Shown: one piece after another, positions 34,818-43,199 of the stretch
How the letters are laid out: each line of letters begins with the position of its first letter
How positions within the stretch are numbered: the first letter of the stretch is position 1
Assembly (NCBI GenBank): GCA_013416455.1
Contig: JACCES010000007.1
Span: forward strand, 62,001 to 126,000
Source: Alcaligenaceae bacterium
GTDB lineage: Bacteria > Pseudomonadota > Gammaproteobacteria > Burkholderiales > Burkholderiaceae_B
Length of the DNA: 64,000 nucleotides
Direction: 5' to 3'
Translations under genes and position numbers: made by a program
Notes under the pieces: model-generated
What the model saw: the letters and a program-made list of their open reading frames with translations, nothing else
Databases searched by the model: none
Told to the model about the DNA's origin: nothing

Positions 34818-35237
34818 TTATGCTTCGATGTGGCGGTCGTGCAGGCCGTTGGCGACCGCTTCGGCCAGTTCAGCCCTGATCTGTGCCCGGCTCGGGCCGC
34901 TGACCTCTTGCCGCGCGTAGTTGTGGGGGAAGACCTGGTTGAGCTGTACGCCGCTTTCGCTTGCCGACATGTTGCCGCTGCGAATGGCTTCGGCCAGCTC
35001 AGCCTTGACCTGGGCGCGCGTCACACTGGATGCCTGCTGCGCGGAGTAGTTGTGCGGAAAGACTTCGTTCATCAGGGTGCCGTCCTCGCCAATGATGACG
35101 TTGCCGCTGCGAATGGCTTCAGCCAGTTCCGCCTTGACTTGTGCGCGGGTCACGGGTGCGTCGCCAGCGGCCATGGCCTGGCCGGCAAACAGGGTGGCAA
35201 CGGCGAAGGCGATGGTGGAGATCTGAGTGCGTGTCAT
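34818..35237 (-). CDS. DUF4148 repeat protein, exported
   Basis: A 139-residue protein with a signal peptide ending near AMA-AGD. It has three tandem DUF4148 units, starting at residues 30, 73 and 116, each with TRAQVKAELAEAIRSG-type helix and, in the first two, a VFPHNY end. Such proteins are common and often multiplied in Burkholderiales; the function is not known. The two full units are nearly identical also in DNA, which suggests recent internal duplication. The last unit is truncated. Confidence 0.88.
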   Translation of the reverse strand: MTRTQISTIAFAVATLFAGQAMAAGDAPVTRAQVKAELAEAIRSGNVIIGEDGTLMNEVFPHNYSAQQASSVTRAQVKAELAEAIRSGNMSASESGVQLNQVFPHNYARQEVSGPSRAQIRAELAEAVANGLHDRHIEA

Positions 35238-35550
35238 GGTGTATATCCTTTCAGGTCAATGAGTTTGGGTCGACCGCTGGTATCGTGTTCCGGCGGTTTC
35301 GGCGAGCTGTTGTGCTTGTCGCTGCGTCGATGGTGTAACTTTAGAACTTCCATTTAAATGAATAAATAGGTTATATAAACATTAATTATTTCTAATTCAG
35401 GAATAATATGAGGATCTGAAAAAAAGCTGTTTGTTGAGCCCTGCGGTTTTCTTATGGATTCCAGGCTTTTTCTATAATCGGCGGCCATGGCCGCTTGCCC
35501 GGATCCGGTTGAGAGCGCTTTGGATTCGCGGGATGAAGAAGGGAGTCACG
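35238..35550. other. AT-rich intergenic region, divergent promoters
   Basis: About 310 bases between the DUF4148 gene and LysR. The part 35340-35420 is strongly AT-rich with an ATTTAAAT palindrome and probably carries the promoters for both genes. No open frame or RNA gene was seen. Confidence 0.5.
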
Positions 35551-36444
35551 GTGATCACCATCAAGCAAGTAGAGGCGTTCTATTGGAGCGTGAAACTCGG
35601 TACGTTCACGGCAGCGGCTTCACGGCTCCATACGACACAGTCGGCCATCACCAAGCGGGTCCAGGAACTGGAGTCCCGGTTTGGCGTCACCTTGTTCGAC
35701 CGGTCGGGACATCGCCTGATGCTGACAGAGCGGGGGCGGGGTATTCACGATTTTGCCAAGAGCATGCTGCAGCAGCGGGACGCGATGCTGTTTCATCTGG
35801 AGGGGAACCCCAGCCTGACCGGAATACTCAGGATCGGCACCACCGAAATGACGGCAATGACCTGGCTGTCGACGCTCATTCGGAAGTCACAGGCCCTTTA
35901 TCCGTCGCTGGCGCTGCACCCCCGGCTCGACCTCAGCGGCAAGCTTCAGAATCAACTGCTGGACGGCGATCTCGACCTGGCCTTCCTTCCGGAAATGTAT
36001 CTGCATCCGGAACTCGAAGCCTTGCCCCTGGCTTTGGTCGAGTTCGCCTGGATGGGGAGCCCGGGCCATTTTGACGGCAACAAGTGCTTCAGTGTCGAAG
36101 AAATCAGCGAAATGGCCATTCTCGGCCAGTCCAGCGAGTCGGTTCTGAGCGCCCTGTGCGACCGCTGGCTGAGCATGGAGTCATCTCATTCGTCCATTCT
36201 GGCTATCGATAACCTGATTGCGATCGCCGGCCTGGCGGTGGCTGGCCTGGGGGTGGTGTGTCTGCCCAAAGACTACTTCTCATCGTACTTGCAGGACGGA
36301 AGGCTGGTGCTTTTGCGTACCCGGCAGGCGCCCCCGACGGTGCATTACTACGCGATGTACCGCAAAGAACTGGGCTCCGTCCTGCCGAGGACGGTAGCCG
36401 GCCTCGCGCAGGAATGCTGCGACTTCAAGACCGAAGCGCATTGA
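35551..36444 (+). CDS. LysR-family transcriptional regulator
   Basis: A 297-residue LysR regulator. Helix-turn-helix: TIKQVEAFYWSVKLGTFTAAA, TQSAITKRVQELESRFG, LFDRSGHRLMLTERG. Effector domain: LRIGTTEMTAMTWLSTLI, and VAGLGVVCLPKDYF. GTG 35551 is chosen because GGGAG lies five bases upstream; ATG 35533 is possible. It precedes, in the same direction, the TPP enzyme genes, which it may regulate. Confidence 0.9.
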   Translation: MITIKQVEAFYWSVKLGTFTAAASRLHTTQSAITKRVQELESRFGVTLFDRSGHRLMLTERGRGIHDFAKSMLQQRDAMLFHLEGNPSLTGILRIGTTEMTAMTWLSTLIRKSQALYPSLALHPRLDLSGKLQNQLLDGDLDLAFLPEMYLHPELEALPLALVEFAWMGSPGHFDGNKCFSVEEISEMAILGQSSESVLSALCDRWLSMESSHSSILAIDNLIAIAGLAVAGLGVVCLPKDYFSSYLQDGRLVLLRTRQAPPTVHYYAMYRKELGSVLPRTVAGLAQECCDFKTEAH

Positions 36445-36602
36445 CCACGCGCCAAAGTGCAAATCTCGCCGTTGACGGCGAGGTCAAGCGAGGCAAAATC
36501 AATGCGGCGCCGCAGGCGCCCCTGTACCGTGGCGGAGAAGCTCCGGCCGACAGGCCGGAGTTCTTCACCACGCGCCAAAGCGCAAGCCTCGTCATTCACC
36601 GC
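36442..36602. repeat. Repeat C, copy 3 (longest)
   Basis: Starts with ACCACGCGCCAAAGTGC, then a stem CTCGCCG-TTGA-CGGCGAG, the 22-base block shared with 32881, then stem CTCCGGCC-GACA-GGCCGGAG (36541-36560) and TTCTTCACCACGCGCCAAAG again. So the copy itself is bounded by a direct repeat of ACCACGCGCCAAAG. The rest of the gap to 36839 is AT-richer and probably holds the promoter of the TPP genes; no open frame was seen there. Confidence 0.6.
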
Positions 36603-36839
36603 CGGCAGCGTCCTTCGCAATGCCATCCGCTTTTTGCCATTCCTTGGGGGAATGCATAGCATGATATTAATTCCCTTTATTCGTGGTGCTTCCTGTCTGA
36701 TAATTCAAGGCTGCCATCCGATCGGTGGCTTCATTCTTTCATGAGCCGGTTCGAGAAAGGGCAAGACGCCGGTCCAGGCGCAAGCCGGGCCATTGCCGGG
36801 GTGATGCGCCGACCCATTCCATGTTCAGTGAGAAGCAAT

Positions 36840-37358
36840 ATGTCGAATCCAGATTGGCCTCGAAAGCTATACGAAGAGTTCAAGGCGTTGAACGTCCGCC
36901 AGGTTTCCTATGTGCCCGACGCGGGCCATAGTGCGTTGATCCGCCTGTGCGACGCGGACCCGGAAATCCAGTCGGTGTCGCTGACGACCGAAGAAGAGGG
37001 CGTGGCGATGTCCGCCGGCGCATGGCTGGGCGGGCAGCGGGCGGCGCTGCTGCTGCAGTCCAGCGGTGTGGGCAATTGCATCAATATGCTTTCCCTGCAG
37101 CAGGAAACCCGCATGCCTCTGTTCATGATCGTGACCATGCGTGGCGAATGGGGCGAGTTCAATCCCTGGCAGATCGCCATGGGAAAGTCGACTCAGAGCG
37201 TGCTTGAGGACTCGGGGGTGTATGTGTACCGGGCGGATACGGCGGATGACGTCGTGGCCAACGTCGCCGCGGGTGCGCGCTTCGCTTATCAGACCGGGCG
37301 CAGCGTTGCGGTCCTGATCGGGCAGCGTGTCATTGGCACCAAGAATTTCAACAAGTGA
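36840..37358 (+). CDS. TPP-dependent decarboxylase, alpha (PYR) subunit
   Basis: A 172-residue protein equal to the N-terminal pyrimidine-binding domain of TPP enzymes, as in the alpha subunit of sulfopyruvate or phosphonopyruvate decarboxylase. The conserved cofactor-activating glutamate is in SLTTEEEGVAMSAGAWLGG; LLQSSGVGNCINML and MIVTMRGEWGE follow the family pattern. The beta subunit is the next gene, 7 bases away. The frame is open to 36741 but ATG 36840 gives the normal start. Confidence 0.87.
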   Translation: MSNPDWPRKLYEEFKALNVRQVSYVPDAGHSALIRLCDADPEIQSVSLTTEEEGVAMSAGAWLGGQRAALLLQSSGVGNCINMLSLQQETRMPLFMIVTMRGEWGEFNPWQIAMGKSTQSVLEDSGVYVYRADTADDVVANVAAGARFAYQTGRSVAVLIGQRVIGTKNFNK

Positions 37359-37365
37359 GCTGATC

Positions 37366-37965
37366 ATGACGAAGCCGAATTTACCGATGCTCGACCGGCG
37401 CCAGGTGGTGAAGCGCCTCCTGCGCGACCGGGGCGATGCGCTGGCTGTAGCGAGCCTGGGCAATCCCACTTTCGATCTCGCGTCCGCGGGCGACAGTGCG
37501 CAGAACTTCTATCTCTGGGGCGCCATGGGCGGCGCCCTGATGGTCGGTCTGGGGCTGGCGCAGGCTCAACCCGCGAAGCGCGTCATCGTCTTCGCCGGCG
37601 ACGGGGAAATGATGATGGGCCTGGGGTCGCTGGGGACGGTGGCCGCCCATGGCGCGGGCAATCTGAGTGTCGTGGTGATCGACAATGAGCTCTACGCGGA
37701 AACGGGCATGCAGCCCGGGCATACGGGACGCGGCGTGGATATCGCCGGCGTGGCCGCGGCTTGCGGCTTTTCCACAGCCATCACCGTGCGCACCGAAGAG
37801 GAACTCGAAAAATCGGTGGATGCGATCAGGCATGGCACGGGTCCGGTGCTCGTCACAATCAAGGTCGCGAACGAACCGCAAACGGTTTCATTGCCCCCGC
37901 GCGACGGCCCATACCTGCGCAGCCGCTTCCGGGAAGCGCTGCTGGGCACGGACGCCCACGCCTGA
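37366..37965 (+). CDS. TPP-dependent decarboxylase, beta (PP) subunit
   Basis: A 199-residue protein equal to the C-terminal diphosphate-binding domain. The TPP motif is GDGEMMMGLGSLGT with the terminal Asn in VVVIDNELYAETG. With the upstream alpha subunit it forms a two-chain decarboxylase for a 3-substituted pyruvate. No phosphonate or sulfolactate genes are next to it, so the substrate is open. It converges on fdhD across 58 bases. Confidence 0.88.
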   Translation: MTKPNLPMLDRRQVVKRLLRDRGDALAVASLGNPTFDLASAGDSAQNFYLWGAMGGALMVGLGLAQAQPAKRVIVFAGDGEMMMGLGSLGTVAAHGAGNLSVVVIDNELYAETGMQPGHTGRGVDIAGVAAACGFSTAITVRTEEELEKSVDAIRHGTGPVLVTIKVANEPQTVSLPPRDGPYLRSRFREALLGTDAHA

Positions 37966-38023
37966 GCCGGGCGTCTTTTGCGGGCCCGCACGTCGGCGGG
38001 CCCGGCCATGGCCGTCCCGCCTC

Positions 38024-38875
38024 TCATGTCCCCAGATGCCCGGCGTGCGCATAGACGGTGAAATCCCCGTTGCGGGCAAAACCGATCAGCAGCACGCCGA
38101 GCTGCTGCGCGGTCTGTACGGCATAGTGCGTGGGGGCCGACACCGCCGCCACGGCGGGGATGCCGACGGCGGCGACCTTCTGCACCATTTCGAAGCTGGC
38201 GCGGCTGGAGATGACGGCGAATCCTTCCGACGGTTTCTGCGCCCCGCGGCGGGGCAGCAGCGCGCCGATGAGCTTGTCCAGCGCATTGTGCCGGCCGATG
38301 TCCTCACGAACGTGTTGAATGGTGCCTGACAGGTCGGCCCATGCGGCTGCGTGGGTAGCGCCGGTCTGCTGGTGCAAGGGCTGCCGCTGGCGCAGGTCCC
38401 GCAGGGCGCGGACGACGGCCGCGGGTGAAATCGGATGCCGTGGGCCGGCAACCGGCGGCAGGGGGCGGACAACGTCGTCCAGGCTTTCCAGCCCGCACAG
38501 GCCGCAGCCGCTGCGGCCCGCCAGCGTCCGGCGCCGTCGCTTGAGTTCCGCGACACAGTAGCTGGCGATGGTCAGTTGCGCCACATAGCCCTGCGCGGAT
38601 TCGATGATTTCCACGTCGCGGATGTCGGCGGCTGAACGGATGATGCCCTCGGTCAGCGAGAACCCGAGAGCAAGATCTTCGAGGTCACAGGGCGTTGCCA
38701 GGACGGTGGCATGGCTGATGCCGTTGTATTCCAGCGCCAGCGGGATTTCCTGCGCAAGCCAGTCCGCTTCCGGCGCCGTGGCCGGCTTGCCACCCTGGTA
38801 TCGATGGACGGGCACGGCCCTGGTACCGCTGGGAGTGCCTGTGTCATGATCGGTGGAAAAATCCGGAACTTGCAT
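38024..38875 (-). CDS. fdhD: Formate dehydrogenase accessory sulfurtransferase FdhD
   Basis: A 283-residue protein that moves sulfur from the cysteine desulfurase to the molybdenum cofactor of formate dehydrogenase. The two redox cysteines are Cys124 and Cys127 in GRSGCGLCGLE; EDIGRHNALDKLIG and ISSRASFEMVQK are also typical. No formate dehydrogenase gene is in the window, so it serves enzymes encoded elsewhere. ATG 38875 gives the usual start; the frame extends to 38929. Confidence 0.95.
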   Translation of the reverse strand: MQVPDFSTDHDTGTPSGTRAVPVHRYQGGKPATAPEADWLAQEIPLALEYNGISHATVLATPCDLEDLALGFSLTEGIIRSAADIRDVEIIESAQGYVAQLTIASYCVAELKRRRRTLAGRSGCGLCGLESLDDVVRPLPPVAGPRHPISPAAVVRALRDLRQRQPLHQQTGATHAAAWADLSGTIQHVREDIGRHNALDKLIGALLPRRGAQKPSEGFAVISSRASFEMVQKVAAVGIPAVAAVSAPTHYAVQTAQQLGVLLIGFARNGDFTVYAHAGHLGT

Positions 38876-38965
38876 AGTTGGGGCACGCTGGATCGACTGC
38901 GGCGGTGGGCCGGTATGCCGCCGGGCCAATAAGAGGCTTCGCGGCCAGGGCCGGACGGACGCCTG

Positions 38966-38993
38966 CTTACCGCTCGAATTGTTCAGAGCATCC
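38966..38993. repeat. Single end of repeat B
   Basis: CTTACCGCTCGAATTGTTCA and the following GAGCATCC match the reverse complement of the left half of the copy at 21199 with two changes. The other end is missing. It lies between fdhD and the MliC-META gene. Confidence 0.5.
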
Positions 38994-39140
38994 TTAAAGG
39001 TTGAACCACTCTACCGAGTATACTGCCCGTGTCCAGCATGACCATGCCAGTGACTACAGGGAGCAGCGTGATCGCTGTGCCGCACTGTGCCCTCTGAGCG
39101 GGCCGACACAGGTTTTTGATATGGACGCGGGGGTATCATC

Positions 39141-40160
39141 ATGCCATCAAACCGACCGTTCTTCTTTTTGCGCCGCCGCATACCGTCTGTTTTCTCACGA
39201 TTCGCGCGGGTTTTGTGCGTGGCGGGGCTGTCATGGGCCGGGGCATCCGCGGCCGCCCAGCCGGTGCCGCAGGTCCGGCTTGCCGAAGTCACCGCTGAAA
39301 GCCATCCGTACACGGTATGGCACTGTGCGCGGCTGCCCATCGAGACCCGTTTCCTCGGCAGCGCGCTGGAAGTGAAGATCGCCGAAGAAAGCCGCATCCT
39401 GCTGCAGGCGATGTCGGCCTCGGGCGCCCGTTATGCGGCGCCCGATGATTCCGGCACCGAATTCTGGAACAAGGGCGCGGTCGCCAATGTCACGTGGTCC
39501 GGCCAGGCGCTGCCGACCTGCACGGAAGCGGGGGCTGTCGTGACACCGTTCCGTGCGAGCGGCAATGAGCCGTTCTGGGCAATCGATTACGACGGCTGGC
39601 AGATCACCTTGCAGCAGCCGGGCGTCCCCGCCCGCAGCTTTGATGCGCAGGTGGCTGAACGCCGTCCCGACGGCCTGGCGCTGCAAGGGAAAGAGGGCGG
39701 GGAAACCTTGCGGCTGGATATCGGGGAAGGTGTCTGCCAGGACTCCATGAGCGGCCTGATGCGCCCATACGCTGTTACTTTACACAGCGGCGGCCAGGCC
39801 TTGCAGGGGTGCGGCGGCGATCCCGCGCGTTTGCTGCAGGGGGTACGCTGGGTGCTGAAGTCCATGGGCGATGCTGCCCTGGCCGCCCCGGCATGGATCG
39901 AGTTCCTGCCCGAAGGCCGGCTGGCGGGGCACAACGGCTGCAACCGCCTGATGGGGAATTACACCATCACCGGTGAAGGCATCACATTCGGCCAGCTGGG
40001 CACCACCCGCATGGCATGCGCGCCGGAAGCGATGGCGCAGGGAAATGCGGTGGATCGGTATCTGTCAGCCGTGCGCGGTTTTTCCGTCGACGCTGAAGAC
40101 ACCTTGATACTGGCCACCGGCGAGGGCGAACTGGTGGCCAAGGTGGAAGCCGGCAACTAG
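39141..40160 (+). CDS. Envelope protein with MliC-like, COG3650-like and META domains
   Basis: A 339-residue exported protein, signal peptide ending near AAA-QPV. Residues 57-128 (YTVWHC, then the Cys in LPTCTEA) resemble the MliC lysozyme-inhibitor fold. Residues 137-225 (ASGNEPFWAIDYDGWQITL to QDSMSGLMRPYAV) match the COG3650 envelope domain. Residues 226-339 (AWIEFLPEGRLAGHNGCNRL, FGQLGTTRMAC) form a META/HslJ domain. All three are linked to cell-envelope stress or lysozyme defence. There is no lipobox cysteine at the cleavage site, so a soluble periplasmic form is more likely than a lipoprotein. The function of the combination is inferred. Confidence 0.82.
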   Translation: MPSNRPFFFLRRRIPSVFSRFARVLCVAGLSWAGASAAAQPVPQVRLAEVTAESHPYTVWHCARLPIETRFLGSALEVKIAEESRILLQAMSASGARYAAPDDSGTEFWNKGAVANVTWSGQALPTCTEAGAVVTPFRASGNEPFWAIDYDGWQITLQQPGVPARSFDAQVAERRPDGLALQGKEGGETLRLDIGEGVCQDSMSGLMRPYAVTLHSGGQALQGCGGDPARLLQGVRWVLKSMGDAALAAPAWIEFLPEGRLAGHNGCNRLMGNYTITGEGITFGQLGTTRMACAPEAMAQGNAVDRYLSAVRGFSVDAEDTLILATGEGELVAKVEAGN

Positions 40161-40436
40161 GGTCTTGTCTGGTTGATTTGGATTTCTATGGGCAATGTGA
40201 ACCGGTGCTGTTGCCCATGGGCCGGCCCGATGAGCACGGCGTTCCATTGTCTGGCGCATCGACATTGCTTCGCTCGCTATGTATGCGGCATTGCTCAGCC
40301 GCAAGTTCATTCCACACTGGTCTAGAGTATTTCTGGACTATTTGGTGGAGCATACCCGCTGGCAGCATGATGGGGGGCTTGAAGGTGGGTTGGACCCGGA
40401 CAACCGCAAGAAGTTGAGACGCCATACACATTTGGA

Positions 40437-41267
40437 CTATTCTGACCCACGCTCCCAATCATAAAGTGCTGCATCCTTTCTGCTGAAGCGTGCGGAAGCT
40501 TCGATATGAAATTGGCTTGCAAGGGCAACTGCCTGCTGTGCCGACTCCAGTTCACCCATCGAGCGATAGTCAAGCTCAAAGCTGCGGTTCAATGAATTTT
40601 TCATCATCCCCATAGCTTCGATAGGCCCTTGCGCAAGGCGTTTCCCAAGATGTATCGCTCGGTCCAGCAGACTCTCCGGAGCATGTGTCTCGAGTACGAT
40701 GCCCAAACGCGCAGCTTCTTCAGCCTCGACACGCCGCGCAGTCATGCAGATCTCTTTGGCCCGAGTGAGCCCCACAATCCGAGGTAGCAAATACAGCGCT
40801 CCCAAATCTGGAATCGCGCCTACACGGGCGAATGACCCACAGAAAGTGGCGCGCGTCGATGCGAGGATGAAGTCAGCGGAAAGCGCGAGCGAAAACCCTG
40901 CTCCATATGCGGGCCCATCGACCGCCGCAATAACCGGCACTTCGATCGAGCGCAGTCGGTCCAACCAGATATAGTGTTGCCTGCTTATATGCCGGCGCAT
41001 GTAATCCGGAGATCTCTCATAATTATCCTTGCAGGAGGTTCGAGCGGACATTCCCTTCACGTCACCGCCAGAGCTAAAGCTGCCCCCTGAACCCGTGATG
41101 ACCAGCGCGCGGATGGATCTGTTGCCGTCAACCAGGTCCAGCATCTCCCGATAGTCCCCCCGCAACGCCTCGGATAGCGAATTGCGTGATGATGGATCGC
41201 GATGCGTGAATACGCCGACGTCGCCCGTCATCTCGAATGAAGATGCGCGGTAACTAATGGATTTCAT
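40437..41267 (-). CDS. Enoyl-CoA hydratase/isomerase family protein
   Basis: A 276-residue crotonase. Seen: GVFTHRDPSSRNSLSEAL, FSSGGDVKGM, AVDGPAYGAGFSLALSADFILA, FARVGAIPDLGALYLLPRIVG with a candidate catalytic Asp in the place of the second Glu, which is typical of isomerases. It lies 200 bases downstream of the LysR gene on the same strand and stands apart from other catabolic genes. The right-hand neighbours at 43-48 kb may share its pathway. Confidence 0.9.
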   Translation of the reverse strand: MKSISYRASSFEMTGDVGVFTHRDPSSRNSLSEALRGDYREMLDLVDGNRSIRALVITGSGGSFSSGGDVKGMSARTSCKDNYERSPDYMRRHISRQHYIWLDRLRSIEVPVIAAVDGPAYGAGFSLALSADFILASTRATFCGSFARVGAIPDLGALYLLPRIVGLTRAKEICMTARRVEAEEAARLGIVLETHAPESLLDRAIHLGKRLAQGPIEAMGMMKNSLNRSFELDYRSMGELESAQQAVALASQFHIEASARFSRKDAALYDWERGSE

Positions 41268-41464
41268 GGCAAACTCGGATTACGGAAAACGGTAAGGATC
41301 GCATCAACGCAGTCAATATTCAATTCATGGTTTCTGAACAGTCGATTTACTGTAATTGAACCGTCGGTGGAACAGACAGGCGGATTTGGTTGAGTGGGCG
41401 TACAACGCACCGACTCATGTCTTGCTTCCGCGTGAGATAAAAAGGGTTGCCTCTCGGCTGGAAA

Positions 41465-42403
41465 CTAAGGGGAGTCGATTGATACGTCCGGAATCGCTTC
41501 GAGGCCCGGGTCTGCCAGAAGCAAATCAACAAGATCTGTAGCGAAAGGCGGCAATTCATTGAAGCTGAGTGCGCAGATCTGTAAGGAACGCTTTGCCCAA
41601 TAGTCTTCGAGCGGCAGAATATGGATCGCCAGGGTTTGTACGTAGCGGACAGCCACCACCTCGGGAATGATGGCAATACCGGAATTCGACGCCACCATAC
41701 GGCATGCAATTTCGAAATCTTCGGCCACCATGCGCATCCTGAGTGCTTTATTCATTCCCGTGCTGAGTTGTTTGAGAAGGATATGGAGTCCCGTTTTTTC
41801 TGGTAGACCGATATGTTCGTAATCCAGAGTTGATGCGAATCGGATCGGGCGGCTCAATTTCGTCAGTGGATGGCCCGGAGAAACGATAGCCACCATGCGG
41901 TTCTGGCGGTAAGGACGAACCTCCACGTTTTGTTCTTTGTTGACGTCAGAAATGATGATCCCGATGTCCGCCTGGCCTTCGATGACGCCTCTGACCGCCT
42001 CATGCGTCATCTTATCGCGAATGTCCACATCTATCCCGGGGTGAGCGGGAAGATACTTGTCAAGGACTCGTGGGAGATACTCATACACCGAAGTCGTATT
42101 GGCAAAGATACGCAAACGGCCCCTGGTGCCGAGAGCCTGCTCTTGAAGCTCACTCCACAGCTGATCCAACTGCGTTTCAATGATGCGCGCATGGCGCGCA
42201 ACTGTCTCTCCGGCCGGCGTCGGTGCAATGCCTTGCCCCAATCGACGGAAGAGTTTGATACCGGCAAGACTTTCTAGGTTTTTGATGCGCATGCTCGCCG
42301 CAGCGACAGAAATGTGCATGCGTTCGGCTGCCTTCGTCATACTTCGTTCGTCGACAATCAAGGAAACCAATTGCAAACTTGTGTGGTCGAAGTGGCGTAT
42401 CAT
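41465..42403 (-). CDS. LysR-family transcriptional regulator
   Basis: A 312-residue LysR regulator, paralog of the one at 5108. Helix-turn-helix: SLIVDERSMTKAAERM, AAASMRIKNLESLAG. Effector domain: GRLRIFANTTSVYEYLPRVL, ADIGIIISDVN, CRMVASNSGIAIIPE. It is divergent, across 800 bases, from the crotonase-Bug-ligase-dehydrogenase operon and is its nearest regulator. Confidence 0.91.
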   Translation of the reverse strand: MIRHFDHTSLQLVSLIVDERSMTKAAERMHISVAAASMRIKNLESLAGIKLFRRLGQGIAPTPAGETVARHARIIETQLDQLWSELQEQALGTRGRLRIFANTTSVYEYLPRVLDKYLPAHPGIDVDIRDKMTHEAVRGVIEGQADIGIIISDVNKEQNVEVRPYRQNRMVAIVSPGHPLTKLSRPIRFASTLDYEHIGLPEKTGLHILLKQLSTGMNKALRMRMVAEDFEIACRMVASNSGIAIIPEVVAVRYVQTLAIHILPLEDYWAKRSLQICALSFNELPPFATDLVDLLLADPGLEAIPDVSIDSP

Positions 42404-43199
42404 AGCTCTATCATCATATCATTGTAAGGCTTGCTTGAGCTCATCCAGTCTTTCCCAATATGAGGTGAGTCTGAAGCGGTCTGGAGTGACGTCATCGATC
42501 ATTAAGCATGGTGATCGATATGCAAGAAGAACGGCTCGACAGCATCGAGCCTCTGGAACGATTTATGGAAGGGCTGCTGGCGTCTCTCCCTGAACGTTTG
42601 GTGGCGCGATCGCCAGGCGCATGTCCGGCGGGCGTTAAGCCGACTAGGGTATAAGGCGCTGGTGGGGAGACGCGGGTCAGCTGGCAAGGCACATGCGCCG
42701 ACTTTATCCCCATCGATAGTGCGTATCAAGGCGATCAGGATGGGCTCAAGGGCGTCCTCCATATCAATGGCCGATTGCGTGGCGTAATGGGAAGTGGTGG
42801 CCACCTGCAGCAAAATCTCCGAAGCGTATTTACCGCCAGTGCCAGCCGAAATGGTTACCGCCTTTCCCTTCATGACAATGGATGTGCACGCCGATAAGGG
42901 AAGAGAATATATCAATAATCGGGTAGCGGCCCGACTTCCCGTCGCACAGTGTGCAACGCGGTCATTCTCGGTCTCGTCAGGCCACTCTCTATGCTGCATT
43001 CTTGGCTCCTCTTAGGTACTTCAAAAGGGCTTGGCCCAACTCCGGCTGCACTGTTGGTAATGAACGGCCAACTGTTCACCAAAATCGGACAATCAGTACA
43101 AAAAATATGAATTGAGCTGCATATAACACTTCCGTATACTCAATTCTAGTAAAAGTTGTAGTGTGCATATATTGGAGGCATAGGCCAGAGCCTGACCCT
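42404..43199. other. Long region without a recognisable gene
   Basis: Nearly 800 bases. A minus-strand frame at 42502-42999 (165 residues) and a short plus frame at 42494-42640 (MVIDMQEERLDSIEPLERF...) were examined; neither resembles a known family, and the first turns into Arg- and His-rich shadow-like sequence after residue 110. It could hold a decayed gene. The last 150 bases are AT-rich and should contain the promoter of the crotonase operon; GGAGG at 43174-43178 is 21 bases before the chosen start. Confidence 0.4.

Noticed and set aside
40178-40417. A 79-residue frame downstream of the MliC-META gene
   Set aside because: No ribosome site, no family resemblance and mixed composition; treated as non-coding spacer.
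41356-41541. Short frame (MNRRWNRQADLVEWAYN...) between a crotonase and LysR
   Set aside because: It overlaps the LysR 3' end and shows no recognisable domain; a decayed fragment cannot be excluded.
42502-42999. A 165-residue minus-strand frame
   Set aside because: The middle looks protein-like, but the ends do not, and no family could be named. Reported only as part of the unexplained gap.
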